From positions 124,001 to 188,000 of the forward strand of contig NZ_JADQDB010000003.1 of NCBI RefSeq assembly GCF_015694405.1: a stretch of 64,000 nt of DNA. The letters run 5' to 3'. The stretch comes from Pelagibacterium limicola (GTDB lineage: Bacteria; Pseudomonadota; Alphaproteobacteria; Rhizobiales; Devosiaceae). Shown here piece by piece: positions 43,387 through 52,624 of the stretch. Each line of letters begins with the position of its first letter. Position 1 is the first letter of the stretch. The notes under the pieces were generated by a model, which saw nothing but the letters and a program-made list of their open reading frames with translations, searched no databases and had not been told where the DNA came from. The translations under genes were made by a program, and so were the position numbers.

Positions 43387-46269
43387 CTATTCGGCCGCAT
43401 CCCTGGGCACGATACGGCGCGACCGGCGTGAGAGTGCATCGTACTCTACCTGCCAATCGGACGGGCCGTTGGACGGCGAGACCTGCACTGCGGTCACTTT
43501 GTATTCAGGGCAATTGGTGGCCCAGTCCGAATAGTCGGTCGTGATGACATTGGCCTGGGTCTCGGGGTGGTGGAACGTTGTATAGACCACGCCCGGCGCG
43601 ACCCGGTCGGTAATTGTCGCGCGCAGCGCCGTCTCGCCGGCGCGACTGGCCAGACGTACCCAGTCGCCCTCGCGGATGCCGCGTTGCTCTGCATCGTGGG
43701 GGTGAATCTCCAATACGTCCTCTGCGTGCCAGACAACGTTTTCCGTCCGGCGCGTCTGGGCACCAACATTATACTGGCTGAGAATACGTCCGGTGGTCAA
43801 AAGCAATGGGAAACGTGGGCCCGTCTTTTCATCCGTGGGGATGTACTCGGTGCGGATGAACTTGCCCTTGCCGCGCACGAAGCCATCGACATGCATGACC
43901 GGAGTTCCGTTTGGCGCCTGCTCGTTGCAGGGCCACTGAACCGAGCCCAATTCCTCGAGCAGCGCATAGGAGACCCTGGCGAAAGAGGGCGTCGTGGCCG
44001 CGATCTCGTCCATGATCTGGGATGGGTGAGTGTAGTTCCAGTCGATTTCCATCGCCTGGGCTATCCCCTGGGTTACCTCCCAGTCGGCGTATCCGTTGCG
44101 CGGCGCCATCACCTTGCGCACCCTGTTAATACGGCGTTCCGCATTGGTGAAGGTTCCGTCCTTTTCTAGGAAGGTCGAACCGGGCAGGAACACATGTGCG
44201 TAATTGGCCGTCTCGTTGAGAAACAAGTCCTGCACCACGACACACTCCATCGCCGCAAGGCCTGCCGAGACGTGCTTGGTATCGGGGTCGGACTGCAGGA
44301 TATCCTCGCCCTGGATATAAATCCCCTTGAAACTGCCCTGGACGGCAGCATCGAGCATATTGGGGATGCGCAGCCCAGGTTCGTGGTCGAGCTTCACGCC
44401 CCAGAGCATTTCGAATGTTTCGCGTGCCGCATCGCCGGAGATGTGCCGATACCCCGGCAATTCGTGCGGGAACGACCCCATATCGCATGAACCCTGCACG
44501 TTGTTCTGACCGCGCAAGGGGTTCACGCCCACGCCCGGCCGGCCGATATTGCCGGTCAACATGGCAAGGTTGGCGATCGCCATGACGGTGGTCGAGCCCT
44601 GACTGTGCTCGGTGACCCCCAACCCGTAATAGATCGAGCCATTGACTCCCCTCGCGTATAGCCGAGCCGCACCACGCAGGGCGTCTGCCGGCACACCCGT
44701 ATAAGCCTCTGTTGCCTCCGGGCTATGGCTAGGATCGGCGACGAACTGTGCATAGTCCTCGAATTCGGACCAGTCGCACTTTTCGCGGATGAAGGCTTCA
44801 TCGAACAGGCCTTCGGTGACGATTACGTGTGCAAGCGATGTGATGACCGCGACATTGGTGCCGGGTTGGAGTGCCAGATGATAGGCGGCCTCGACATGGG
44901 GCGCGCGTACGGTCTCGGTTCGGCGCGGGTCGATGACGATCAGCTTTGCACCCTGCCGCAACCGCTTCTTGAGCCGGGAGGCAAATACAGGGTGCCCTGC
45001 TGCCGGATTGGCACCGATAACGATTGCAACATCGGTATGCTCGACGGAATCGAAATCCTGCGTGCCTGCCGAGGTGCCAAAGGTCTGACCAAGCCCGTAG
45101 CCGGTCGGGGAATGGCAGACGCGCGCGCAGGTATCGACATTGTTGTTACCGAAGCCCTGCCGGACCAGTTTCTGGACCAGATAGGTTTCTTCGTTGGTGC
45201 AGCGGGAGGACGTGATGCCACCCACCGAGCCGCGGCCGTATTGGCTCTGGATGCGCTTGAACTCGCTGGCCACGTGCGCGAACGCCTCGTCCCACGTGAC
45301 TTCGCGCCAGGGATCCGAGATTTTCTCGCGGATCATGGGGTTGAGAATACGGTCCTGGTGGGTGGCATAGCCCCAGGCAAAGCGTCCCTTAACGCAGGAG
45401 TGGCCGCGATTGGCCTTCCCGTCCTTCCAAGGCACCATGCGCACCAGTTCATCGCCGCGCATTTCCGCCTTGAACGAACAACCCACTCCACAATAGGCGC
45501 AGGTGGTTACGACCGAATGCTCGGGTTGGCCGATCTCGATGACGGACTTTTCGGTGAGCGTTGCTGTGGGGCAGGCCTGAACGCAGGCACCGCAGGAAAC
45601 GCAGTCGCTTGAGAGAAAATCCTCATGCATACCGGGCGAGACCCGGCTATCGAATCCCCTGCCCTCGATGGTCAACGCAAAGGTGCCCTGAACTTCCTCG
45701 CAAGCGCGCACGCACCGCGAGCAGACGATGCATTTTGACGGATCGTAGGTGAAATAGGGATTGGATTCATCCTTGGGCATCCAGCGGAAATTGTCGTTCC
45801 CGCCATCGCGGCTCTTGGCCGAGACGTGATTGTCGCCCTCATAGCCATAGCGTACGTCTCTTAGGCCGACAGCGCCGGCCATGTCCTGCAATTCACAATC
45901 GCCATTGGCCGCGCAGGTGAGGCAGTCGAGCGGGTGGTCCGAGATGTAGAGTTCCATGACGCCCTTGCGCAGCGTCTTAAGCCTCTCGGTCTGGGTCCGT
46001 ACTACCAGCCCCTCGGCCACCGGGGTCGTGCAGGAGGACGGCGTGCCGTTACGCCCCTCGATCTCTATGAGGCACAATCGGCACGAACCGAATGCATCGA
46101 CCATGTCGGTGGCGCAAAGCTTGGGAACCTTGATCCCCGCCTCCATCGCCGCGCGCATGACGGAGGTGCCTTCAGGGACGGTGACCGCAAATCCGTCGAT
46201 CGTCAGCGTTACCTGCTTTTCGGATTTCGCCTGGGGCGTGCCGTAGTCGATTTCCTTGATGAGACCCAT
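43387..46269 (-). CDS. fdsA: NAD-dependent formate dehydrogenase, alpha (catalytic) subunit
   Basis: 960 residues. In order: a [2Fe-2S] ferredoxin domain (Cys in CATDMVDAFGSCRLC), a His/Cys [4Fe-4S] region (HPLDCLTCAANGDCELQ), two [4Fe-4S] motifs (CIVCSRCVRAC and CVSCGACVQACP), another cluster at TTCAYCGVGC, then the bis-MGD domain with cysteine as Mo ligand (CARVCHSPTGYGLG) and a C-terminal molybdopterin-dinucleotide domain. No in-frame TGA, so no selenocysteine. It oxidises formate to CO2 in the cytoplasm. ATG at 46269 has AGGAG upstream; eleven bases from fdsB. Confidence 0.97.
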   Translation of the reverse strand: MGLIKEIDYGTPQAKSEKQVTLTIDGFAVTVPEGTSVMRAAMEAGIKVPKLCATDMVDAFGSCRLCLIEIEGRNGTPSSCTTPVAEGLVVRTQTERLKTLRKGVMELYISDHPLDCLTCAANGDCELQDMAGAVGLRDVRYGYEGDNHVSAKSRDGGNDNFRWMPKDESNPYFTYDPSKCIVCSRCVRACEEVQGTFALTIEGRGFDSRVSPGMHEDFLSSDCVSCGACVQACPTATLTEKSVIEIGQPEHSVVTTCAYCGVGCSFKAEMRGDELVRMVPWKDGKANRGHSCVKGRFAWGYATHQDRILNPMIREKISDPWREVTWDEAFAHVASEFKRIQSQYGRGSVGGITSSRCTNEETYLVQKLVRQGFGNNNVDTCARVCHSPTGYGLGQTFGTSAGTQDFDSVEHTDVAIVIGANPAAGHPVFASRLKKRLRQGAKLIVIDPRRTETVRAPHVEAAYHLALQPGTNVAVITSLAHVIVTEGLFDEAFIREKCDWSEFEDYAQFVADPSHSPEATEAYTGVPADALRGAARLYARGVNGSIYYGLGVTEHSQGSTTVMAIANLAMLTGNIGRPGVGVNPLRGQNNVQGSCDMGSFPHELPGYRHISGDAARETFEMLWGVKLDHEPGLRIPNMLDAAVQGSFKGIYIQGEDILQSDPDTKHVSAGLAAMECVVVQDLFLNETANYAHVFLPGSTFLEKDGTFTNAERRINRVRKVMAPRNGYADWEVTQGIAQAMEIDWNYTHPSQIMDEIAATTPSFARVSYALLEELGSVQWPCNEQAPNGTPVMHVDGFVRGKGKFIRTEYIPTDEKTGPRFPLLLTTGRILSQYNVGAQTRRTENVVWHAEDVLEIHPHDAEQRGIREGDWVRLASRAGETALRATITDRVAPGVVYTTFHHPETQANVITTDYSDWATNCPEYKVTAVQVSPSNGPSDWQVEYDALSRRSRRIVPRDAAE

Positions 46270-46279
46270 TGCAAGGCTC

Positions 46280-47836
46280 CTATTCGGCGGCGACCGCGGC
46301 GGGGCGCGGTGCAAAGTCATCGGGGAAATGCGTCATCGCACTCATCACCGGGTATGGCGTGAACCCGCCCAGTGCGCACAGCGACCCGAACTTCATCGTG
46401 TTGCACAAGTCTTCTATGAGAACGCGGTTGATTTCAGGATCGATCCCCGCCGCAATCTTGTCGAGCGTCTCGACGCCGCGTGTGGAGCCGATACGGCACG
46501 GGGTACACTTGCCGCAACTCTCGATGGCACAGAATTCCATCGCAAAGCGCGCCATTTTCAGCATGTCGGCACTGTCGTCGAACACGGTCAACCCGGCGTG
46601 GCCGATAAGTCCGTCCTTAGCTGCAAAAGCCTCGTAATCGAACGGGGTGTCGAATAAATCTCGCGAAAAATAGGCACCCAGCGGTCCGCCCACCTGCACG
46701 GCCTTGACCGGCCGACCCGAAGCCGTGCCGCCGCCGATCTCATCGACAATCTCGCCCAAGGTCAGGCCGAACGCGGTCTCGAACAGGCCAGCGTGTTTCA
46801 CATTGCCCGCGATCTGGATAGGAATTGTGCCGCGCGAGCGGCCCATGCCGAAGTCCTTGTAGAAATTTGCGCCCTTCTCGAGAATGACCGGCACCGAAGC
46901 GAGCGATATAACGTTGTTGACGACGGTCGGCTTGCCGAACAGTCCTTCCAGGGCAGGCAGCGGCGGCTTGGCGCGCACGACGCCGCGCTTTCCCTCGAGG
47001 CTGTTGAGCAGCGAGGTCTCCTCGCCGCACACATAGGCCCCTGCCCCGACACGGACTTCCATGTCGAAGGCGTGGGCGGAGCCGACCACCGACGAGCCCA
47101 GCACGCCAGCATCGCGCGCGATTTCGATGGCCTTACGCATTGTGGCGACGGCGTGCGGATATTCCGAGCGAATGTAGATAAAGCCCTTGGTGGCCCCAAC
47201 CGCGATCCCGGCAATGGCCATGCCTTCGATCAGGACGAACGGATCGCCTTCCATGATCATGCGGTCGGCGAAGGTGGCAGAATCTCCCTCGTCGGCGTTG
47301 CAGACGATATATTTGCGGTCGGCAACGGCGCCGAGAACCGTATTCCATTTGATGCCGGTCGGAAAACCCGCACCACCGCGCCCGCGCAACCCGGACACGG
47401 TCACTTGCTTGACGATGTCTGCTGGCGCCATCGCCACCGCCTTCTCAAGGCCCTTCAGTCCGTCATGAGCCCGGTAGTCGTCCAATGAGAGCGGATCCGT
47501 GATCCCGCAGCGCGCAAACGTCAGCCGCATCTGCTTTGCGAGAAACGGAATATCCTCGGTGGGCCCCAGGCAAAGCGGGTGATCGTTGCCCCTCGGCAAT
47601 CCCGCATCGAACAGCGACGGCACATCGGCCGCCCGGACAGGGCCATACGCAATGCGGCCTGTCTCCTTTTCCACTTCCACTAGCGGCTCGAGCCAGTGCA
47701 TGCCACGTGAACCGTTGCGGACGATCCGCGCGTCGAGACCGCGGGCGGCGATTTCTTCTTCGATCGCCTTCACCACAGCATCCGCGCCCATTGCCAGCGC
47801 CGCTGCGTCGCGCGGTACGAAAATCCTCACGCTCAT
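46280..47836 (-). CDS. fdsB: NAD-dependent formate dehydrogenase, beta (NAD/FMN) subunit
   Basis: 518 residues, homologous to the 51-kDa subunit of complex I with a thioredoxin-like N-terminal part. The FMN loop GLRGRGGAGFPTGIKWN, the NAD-binding YVCGEETSLLNSLEG and the [4Fe-4S] motif ESCGKCTPCRIG are present. It passes electrons from formate to NAD. The ATG at 47836 overlaps the fdsG stop by four bases (ATGA); an upstream extension within fdsG is rejected. Confidence 0.96.
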   Translation of the reverse strand: MSVRIFVPRDAAALAMGADAVVKAIEEEIAARGLDARIVRNGSRGMHWLEPLVEVEKETGRIAYGPVRAADVPSLFDAGLPRGNDHPLCLGPTEDIPFLAKQMRLTFARCGITDPLSLDDYRAHDGLKGLEKAVAMAPADIVKQVTVSGLRGRGGAGFPTGIKWNTVLGAVADRKYIVCNADEGDSATFADRMIMEGDPFVLIEGMAIAGIAVGATKGFIYIRSEYPHAVATMRKAIEIARDAGVLGSSVVGSAHAFDMEVRVGAGAYVCGEETSLLNSLEGKRGVVRAKPPLPALEGLFGKPTVVNNVISLASVPVILEKGANFYKDFGMGRSRGTIPIQIAGNVKHAGLFETAFGLTLGEIVDEIGGGTASGRPVKAVQVGGPLGAYFSRDLFDTPFDYEAFAAKDGLIGHAGLTVFDDSADMLKMARFAMEFCAIESCGKCTPCRIGSTRGVETLDKIAAGIDPEINRVLIEDLCNTMKFGSLCALGGFTPYPVMSAMTHFPDDFAPRPAAVAAE

Positions 47837-48312
47837 GCGCGCACCCTTTCGATGATCCCTACAATCTTCTCGTCGTCGAGACGACCCACCGGCTCGCCAT
47901 CGAACATCGCCGCAGGTGCGCAGGAGCAAAGGCCGAGACAATAGACAGGATCGATCGTCACAGCGCCATCGGCGCTGGTTTCCCCGAAGCGCGCGCCCAG
48001 TAGGATCTGCAGCCTTTCGGCAACCTGCTCACCGCCCATCGATTGACACGCTTCGGCGCGGCAGACTTTCAGGACGTGGCGGCCAGCGGGTTCCTTGCGG
48101 AAATCATGATAGAACGTGACGACGCCATGGACTTCGGCGCGGGAAATATTGAGCGCATCGGCAACGACCGGCAAGACACTGGTAGGGACATGGCCAAATT
48201 CTTCCTGTAACCCGTGAAGTATGGGAAGGAGCGGCCCTTCAAGCCCTTTGAAACGCTCGATAATATCAAGGGCGCGGGCCGCCGCCCGGCCATCATCTGT
48301 CTGCAGCGCCAT
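47833..48312 (-). CDS. fdsG: NAD-dependent formate dehydrogenase, gamma subunit
   Basis: 159 residues, related to the 24-kDa subunit of complex I. Four [2Fe-2S] ligands are seen in VCRAEACQSMGG and CLGLCSCAPAAM. SD GGAGGG sits six bases before the ATG at 48312. First gene of the fdsGBA-fdhD-fdsD operon; a palindrome 18 bases ahead of the start may be an operator. Confidence 0.96.
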   Translation of the reverse strand: MALQTDDGRAAARALDIIERFKGLEGPLLPILHGLQEEFGHVPTSVLPVVADALNISRAEVHGVVTFYHDFRKEPAGRHVLKVCRAEACQSMGGEQVAERLQILLGARFGETSADGAVTIDPVYCLGLCSCAPAAMFDGEPVGRLDDEKIVGIIERVRA

Positions 48313-48610
48313 GCAGATTCCCTCCGATTGCTTGGAATGCCAAGCCAAGTCGTTAGAAAATCAAAGAAAGCGGGTTCAATCAATAAAGCATTCCCGTCAG
48401 CCGATAGACGATATCAATTGAAACGGGCGACGCAGGCTTTCCCATCACGTCGGCGGACCGCCAGGCGCAAAAAATCCTCCTAGAGACCTGACATCCCTTG
48501 CCTCTATGCGATCGGGTTACAGACGCTTAACCATATCTGTGGACAATTTTATTTATCGGAACGAACTCCCGCAGCTTTCGCTTTCACTATCGAACAGCCG
48601 GAGACGGGCG
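48313..48610. promoter_or_regulatory. fds operon control region
   Basis: About 300 bases without a clear gene. It contains the perfect inverted repeat GCTTGG-aatg-CCAAGC (48330-48345), which sits in the fdsG leader just ahead of its SD, and AT-rich sequence further upstream. Promoter boxes could not be fixed by eye. Confidence 0.4.
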
Positions 48611-48811
48611 ATGGTGAAATTCTCAGAAAAGTCCCTCGAAGTTGCGCAATCGCAGATGAGTCGCGAGGCCCTGAGCCATTGGGATGCATTTCATCTGCCG
48701 TCACCGAGCAAGAAAATCGAAACATTGCTCGCAGCGCTGGGAGAGGACGAGAACCAGGAGTCCGCTTCAGATCAGGCGGACGATTCCCACGAGTCGAAAC
48801 ACTGGGAATAG
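48611..48811 (+). CDS. Small acidic hypothetical protein
   Basis: 66 residues from the ATG at 48611, which has GGAG seven bases upstream; the same frame is open back to 48506. The sequence is MVKFSEKSLEVAQSQMSREA followed by HWDAFHLPSPSKKIETLLAAL and a very acidic tail (EDENQ...DQADDSHESK). No family is recognised. No membrane segment. It could be a real small cytoplasmic protein or a chance frame. Confidence 0.4.
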   Translation: MVKFSEKSLEVAQSQMSREALSHWDAFHLPSPSKKIETLLAALGEDENQESASDQADDSHESKHWE

Positions 48812-48868
48812 TTTGGCGAGGTTGCCATCCTCTCGGCAGAACTGGTCGAGCAAAAAGCAATTGCAAAC

Positions 48869-49630
48869 CTAGCGTAGGTAGCGAATGCGCGGTCTGTCTT
48901 GATCGGAATCGAACTCTATCCGCGTTTCGACCCGGAAAACGCTGAGCAGAAGCTCTTCGGTCAACTCCTCTCTTGGCCGGCCGGCAGCCACGATCCTGCC
49001 GCTATCGAGCACGATCAGGGAATCGCAGAACATGGCGGCGTGATTGAGGTCGTGTAGCGCGATGACGCTCGTCAATGGCAGCCCGGCAACCAGCCGCATC
49101 AGGGCAATCTGGTGTTCGATGTCCAGATGGTTCGTAGGTTCGTCCAGAATGAGTTCGGACGGAGCCTGAGCCAAGGCGCGCGCGATATGGACGCGCTGCC
49201 TTTCCCCACCGGAAAGGCTTTGCCAATTCCGGTCGCGCTTGTCGGCTATGCCCACGCGTTCGAGCGCGTTTTCCACGGCCTCTTGGTCCGCCAATGTCCA
49301 CCCCGAAAAAAGCGAACGGTGCGGAAATCTGCCCAGCTTTACAACCTCGATGACGGGAATGTTGGCATTGGTCGAAGCATGTTGCTCGACAAAGGCCACC
49401 CGTGACGCCACCTTGCGTCGATTGAGCGCGCCAATCTCATTGCCATCGAGCAGGACACGACCGGAATGAGGCGAACGCAATCCGGCCAGCAAGCGCAGAA
49501 GGGTCGTTTTTCCCGACCCGTTGGGGCCCAGCAGACCAAGTGTCTTGCCTGGCTCGACGGCGAGTGACACCCCCTCCAGCACGCGCTTGGAACCAATTCT
49601 CCAGCCCAGATTCTCGGCCACGATGCTCAT
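48869..49630 (-). CDS. FecE/BtuD-like ABC ATP-binding protein (iron-siderophore/corrinoid importer)
   Basis: 253 residues. Walker A LGPNGSGKTTLLR, signature LSGGERQRVHIARAL, Walker B LILDEPTNHLD and H-loop VIALHDLNHAAMFCD are complete. The ATG at 49630 overlaps the permease stop by four bases (ATGA). In the same frame an open reading runs back to 50422, but that part is antisense-frame noise over the permease gene. Completes a FecBCDE-type importer with the binding protein and permease upstream. Confidence 0.95.
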   Translation of the reverse strand: MSIVAENLGWRIGSKRVLEGVSLAVEPGKTLGLLGPNGSGKTTLLRLLAGLRSPHSGRVLLDGNEIGALNRRKVASRVAFVEQHASTNANIPVIEVVKLGRFPHRSLFSGWTLADQEAVENALERVGIADKRDRNWQSLSGGERQRVHIARALAQAPSELILDEPTNHLDIEHQIALMRLVAGLPLTSVIALHDLNHAAMFCDSLIVLDSGRIVAAGRPREELTEELLLSVFRVETRIEFDSDQDRPRIRYLR

Positions 49631-50666
49631 GAAGCGATCTGTGAGCGGTAAAGGATAAGTGCGAATAGCAGCACGCCCACCAGCGCGGTCACAACGCCGA
49701 TTGGCAGGCTCTGTCCAGGAATGAGCACACGGGAGGCGACATCCGCCAGGACCATGAAGATCGCACCCACGACGGCGCAGGCCGGCAAGAGCCTTCCATG
49801 GAGCGGGCCGACCAGGAACCGCGCGGCATGAGGCACGACGAGGCCCACAAGGCCAATAGAGCCCACCATGCTCACAATGGTGGCAGTCATGACGGCGGTG
49901 ATGGCAAAAAGTCCGAGTCGTGCGCGGCCGACATCGACCCCCAGGGCAGCAGCCGCTTCGTCCCCAAATGCAAAAGCATCGAGAATACGGCCGTAGAACA
50001 GGCACGCGACCAGGCCGAGGCTTACGACGACGGACGATAGGGCGAATTCGGGCCATCGCACGCCGCCGAAACTTCCCAGAAGCCAGAACATGACGTCCCG
50101 CGCCTGTTGTGCGTTGCCCGATGTCGTGACCACATACGAGGTCGCGGCATTGAAGAGCTGGGACGCTGCCACGCCGGCCAGGATGGTGCGTTCTGGCCCA
50201 CCCCGCGCGCCGTTCGATAACAAGGCTACGAAAAAAAGGCCGCAAAAGCACCCAGAAAGGCGCCGAAAGAAAGCGAGAGCGCACCAGCTCCGATCCCGAG
50301 AATGACAACCGCCACAGCGCCGGTGGAGGCTCCTGCCGAAATGCCCAGTACGTAGGGCTCTGCCAGCGGATTGCGCAACAGCGACTGCAGTATGGCGCCG
50401 CAAAGCGCAAGCCCGGCACCACAAAAAGCCGCTACCAGAGCGCGGCTCAGCCGGTAGTCCCAGATCACCGCATCATGAATGCCGTTGATTTCAAGCGCGG
50501 TCCAGCCCAACCGGTTGAAGATGATGGTCCATACGCTCGAAAGGGGGATGGGCAAATCGCCAACCCCCACGCTAATGCCGACCGCAAACGCAATCGCCAG
50601 GAGGGAGGCCAACAGCAGGAAGAGAAAACCTCCCTGCTGACGCGCGGTTGATATCAAGGTACTCAC
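49627..50666 (-). pseudogene. FecCD-family permease, broken by a frameshift in an A7 run
   Basis: Two frames together make one full FecCD permease. Frame one from GTG 50666 encodes the N-terminal 146 residues (RNPLAEPYVLGISAGASTGA is the family block) and stops at 50226. Frame two continues at FVALLSNGARGGPERTILAG to the normal end at 49627. The break is at A7 (50231-50237; T7 on the coding strand): one more or two fewer T would restore ...GAFAAFFVALLSNG. It may be a sequencing or assembly error, a fresh mutation, or transcriptional slippage. The neighbours are intact and all gene junctions overlap by four bases, which argues for recent damage or an error. Confidence 0.85.
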
Positions 50667-51682
50667 CTGATTAAACCAAGTTCCTTGAGCTGTGTTGCGA
50701 TCTGTTCGGCGCCATAGATCGTGCGGATCGTCGGATTCATGGCCTGACCATCCATGACCACGATGGCGTGGTTCCGGACCGCCGGCATCTGGCTGGTCGC
50801 GGGGTCAGTGGTCAGGAATTCGATCTTGGCTTCAGGTTTGTCGAGTTCCCAACGATTGCGGTCAAGGCTTGCCACCACGATGACATCGGGTTCGAGTGCA
50901 ATGATCCCTTCCCATCCAAGGGTGGGCCACTCCGCATCAGCAGTCACCGCGTTGTGCCCGCCAAGCAGTTCAGCGATATAGCCGGACGCCGCGTTCTTGC
51001 CGCCCAGATAGGCGTCGGCGGTGGGCTCGGGGCTCGAAAACCAGAAGACGTAGGACAAGTCCCGCCCCCCTGCCGCGACAGCAGAGCGCAGCGCGGCCTC
51101 ACGCGCCCGGAAGCTCTCGATCAACGCCTGCCCGCGCTCCTCCACGTCGAAAATCTGCGAGAGTTGGTCGATCTCCCGGTAGAGAAGGTCCATGTTCCAC
51201 AGGGCATCCCGGCTGCCATAGGCATCGTGAACCTGCGCGGTGCTCAGGCATGTGTTGGGCGAAAGGTAGGTCGTAATGCCGATGTTCTCGAAATCCTCGC
51301 GCTTGGCGACATTGCTGTCCGGGCCCATGAGCGTGGGAAGCGCAGCCGCAACGAAATCCGGCTGTTCTGCGAGGATGGACTCGAAAGTCGGAAACTCGAC
51401 CGTGAGCAGCTTCACCGCCGCATTGGCATCCGCCAGTTCGGGCAGTACGTTGTTGGGCCAAAATGCCGTACCCGCCATTTTGTCTTCGAGCCCTAGAAGA
51501 AGCATGATTTCCGCGCTGTTCTGCCCCAAAGCGATAGCACGCTCAGGTGGGTTATCGTACGTCACCTCGACACCGCAATTGCTGAGGGTAAGCGGATAGT
51601 ATGTGGCGCCTGCACCTGCGGGAGCCGCGATAGCGGCCAGTGCTGAAAGGCTCGAAACGATGAAGAGGGATTTTATCTGCAT
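50663..51682 (-). CDS. FecB/FepB-like ABC substrate-binding protein
   Basis: 339 residues with a Sec signal peptide (MQIKSLFIVSSLSALAAIAA, cleavage after about residue 25). The class III binding fold is shown by YDNPPERAIALGQNSAEIMLLLGL at the start and GWEGIIALEPDVIVVASLD later. Family members bind iron-siderophores, haem or corrinoids in the periplasm; the ligand is not certain, and no TonB receptor gene is nearby. SD GGAGGG precedes the ATG; the stop overlaps the permease GTG by four bases. Confidence 0.92.
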   Translation of the reverse strand: MQIKSLFIVSSLSALAAIAAPAGAGATYYPLTLSNCGVEVTYDNPPERAIALGQNSAEIMLLLGLEDKMAGTAFWPNNVLPELADANAAVKLLTVEFPTFESILAEQPDFVAAALPTLMGPDSNVAKREDFENIGITTYLSPNTCLSTAQVHDAYGSRDALWNMDLLYREIDQLSQIFDVEERGQALIESFRAREAALRSAVAAGGRDLSYVFWFSSPEPTADAYLGGKNAASGYIAELLGGHNAVTADAEWPTLGWEGIIALEPDVIVVASLDRNRWELDKPEAKIEFLTTDPATSQMPAVRNHAIVVMDGQAMNPTIRTIYGAEQIATQLKELGLIR

Positions 51683-52002
51683 TTGTGCCCTCCAAAGGCT
51701 GGCAGATTACGGAGGCGCGCCGCCTAAATACCCCTGCACACGTTAAAACAAGAGTATTTTTATCATATTTATGCGTGTTAGTTGGTGGCCGACCTGCTCG
51801 CTGCGAGCCCGGTAATTGAGCGCCTGCTTTACGGCTGCTGGGGTGGACGATTGGTACGGTTGCCGCCAGGGTCATCAGTGACCTGGAGGGCGGGTTCAAT
51901 CCGGATATGCACGTGACCGACCTCTCGCTTTTGCGCTACACTTGAGCCCAATCGCGTCAGCCACAGTCTAGGGTCTCGAGAAAGTCCACCGCCCTTGGTG
52001 GC
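51683..52002. other. Gap upstream of the FecB-like gene
   Basis: 320 bases with no recognised gene. An AT-rich patch around 51750-51780 is the likely promoter of the importer. I looked for a cobalamin riboswitch B12 box and saw none, and no clear Fur or Irr box can be called by eye. Confidence 0.35.
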
Positions 52003-52368
52003 TCAACGTGTGCCACTCTGGACATTGAGGATATCGACAAGATGGCTGTCCGGCGACTTCGCGCAGGCGGCCAAGACATATTGGGCATCCACTTGCGGCG
52101 CGGTAAACGCCGATGTCTCAAGCGGAGCCGCGCCCGGGGATTCGCCCGATGCGTCCCCGTCGGCGCCCGTGCCGTCAGGCCCATCGCCGGGGCCCAGCAG
52201 TTCCATCGGGCCTGTGGTGCCCAGGGTCATCGCATCGCGTTGGGCGTCGGCATAACCTGCGTTCGGACCGCCCGAGCTGCTCTCGAGGCCCGCAGCCTGA
52301 GACTGTGCTGTTGCGGTTGCAGGTAAGGCGACCAGGCAAGCGGAAAGGCAGAGCAAACGCAGGGGCAT
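52003..52368 (-). CDS. Small secreted hypothetical protein
   Basis: 121 residues from the ATG at 52368, which has GAAGGAAA upstream. A clear Sec signal peptide (LRLLCLSACLVALPATATAQ) leads into a Gly/Ala/Ser/Asp-rich, probably disordered stretch (GPGDGPDGTGADGDASGES). A short C-terminal part holds one Cys (VLAACAKSPDSHLVDIL). No family is recognised. Periplasmic location is likely. Confidence 0.6.
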   Translation of the reverse strand: MPLRLLCLSACLVALPATATAQSQAAGLESSSGGPNAGYADAQRDAMTLGTTGPMELLGPGDGPDGTGADGDASGESPGAAPLETSAFTAPQVDAQYVLAACAKSPDSHLVDILNVQSGTR

Positions 52369-52624
52369 GATATTTCCTTCAAATGAGGTTATGCTCGTCA
52401 ACGCGCCCCCTGCGTGTTTGTTTCATTGGCCTGATGTGTTCCTTCTGGGCGAGCAGAGGAACGACAAAAGCAACCCAGGTCCAATTCCTCTTCCGATCCT
52501 AAACAGTGCTTAACGAAGCTGATTTATGGATGGATTCTCGTTTTTCATTCGAAGCAATACTTATGGCCACTCGCGGTTGCATTTTTGACGAGCCTGACCG
52601 GTTAGCGGTAACGCTAAGCCGGGA

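Noticed and set aside
49631-50422. Extension of the FecE-like ATPase frame over the permease gene
   Set aside because: The ATPase fold starts at Met 49630 and the extension is the permease gene read in another frame.
51683-52002. Cobalamin riboswitch upstream of the FecB-like gene
   Set aside because: No B12 box or conserved core could be found by eye on the minus strand.
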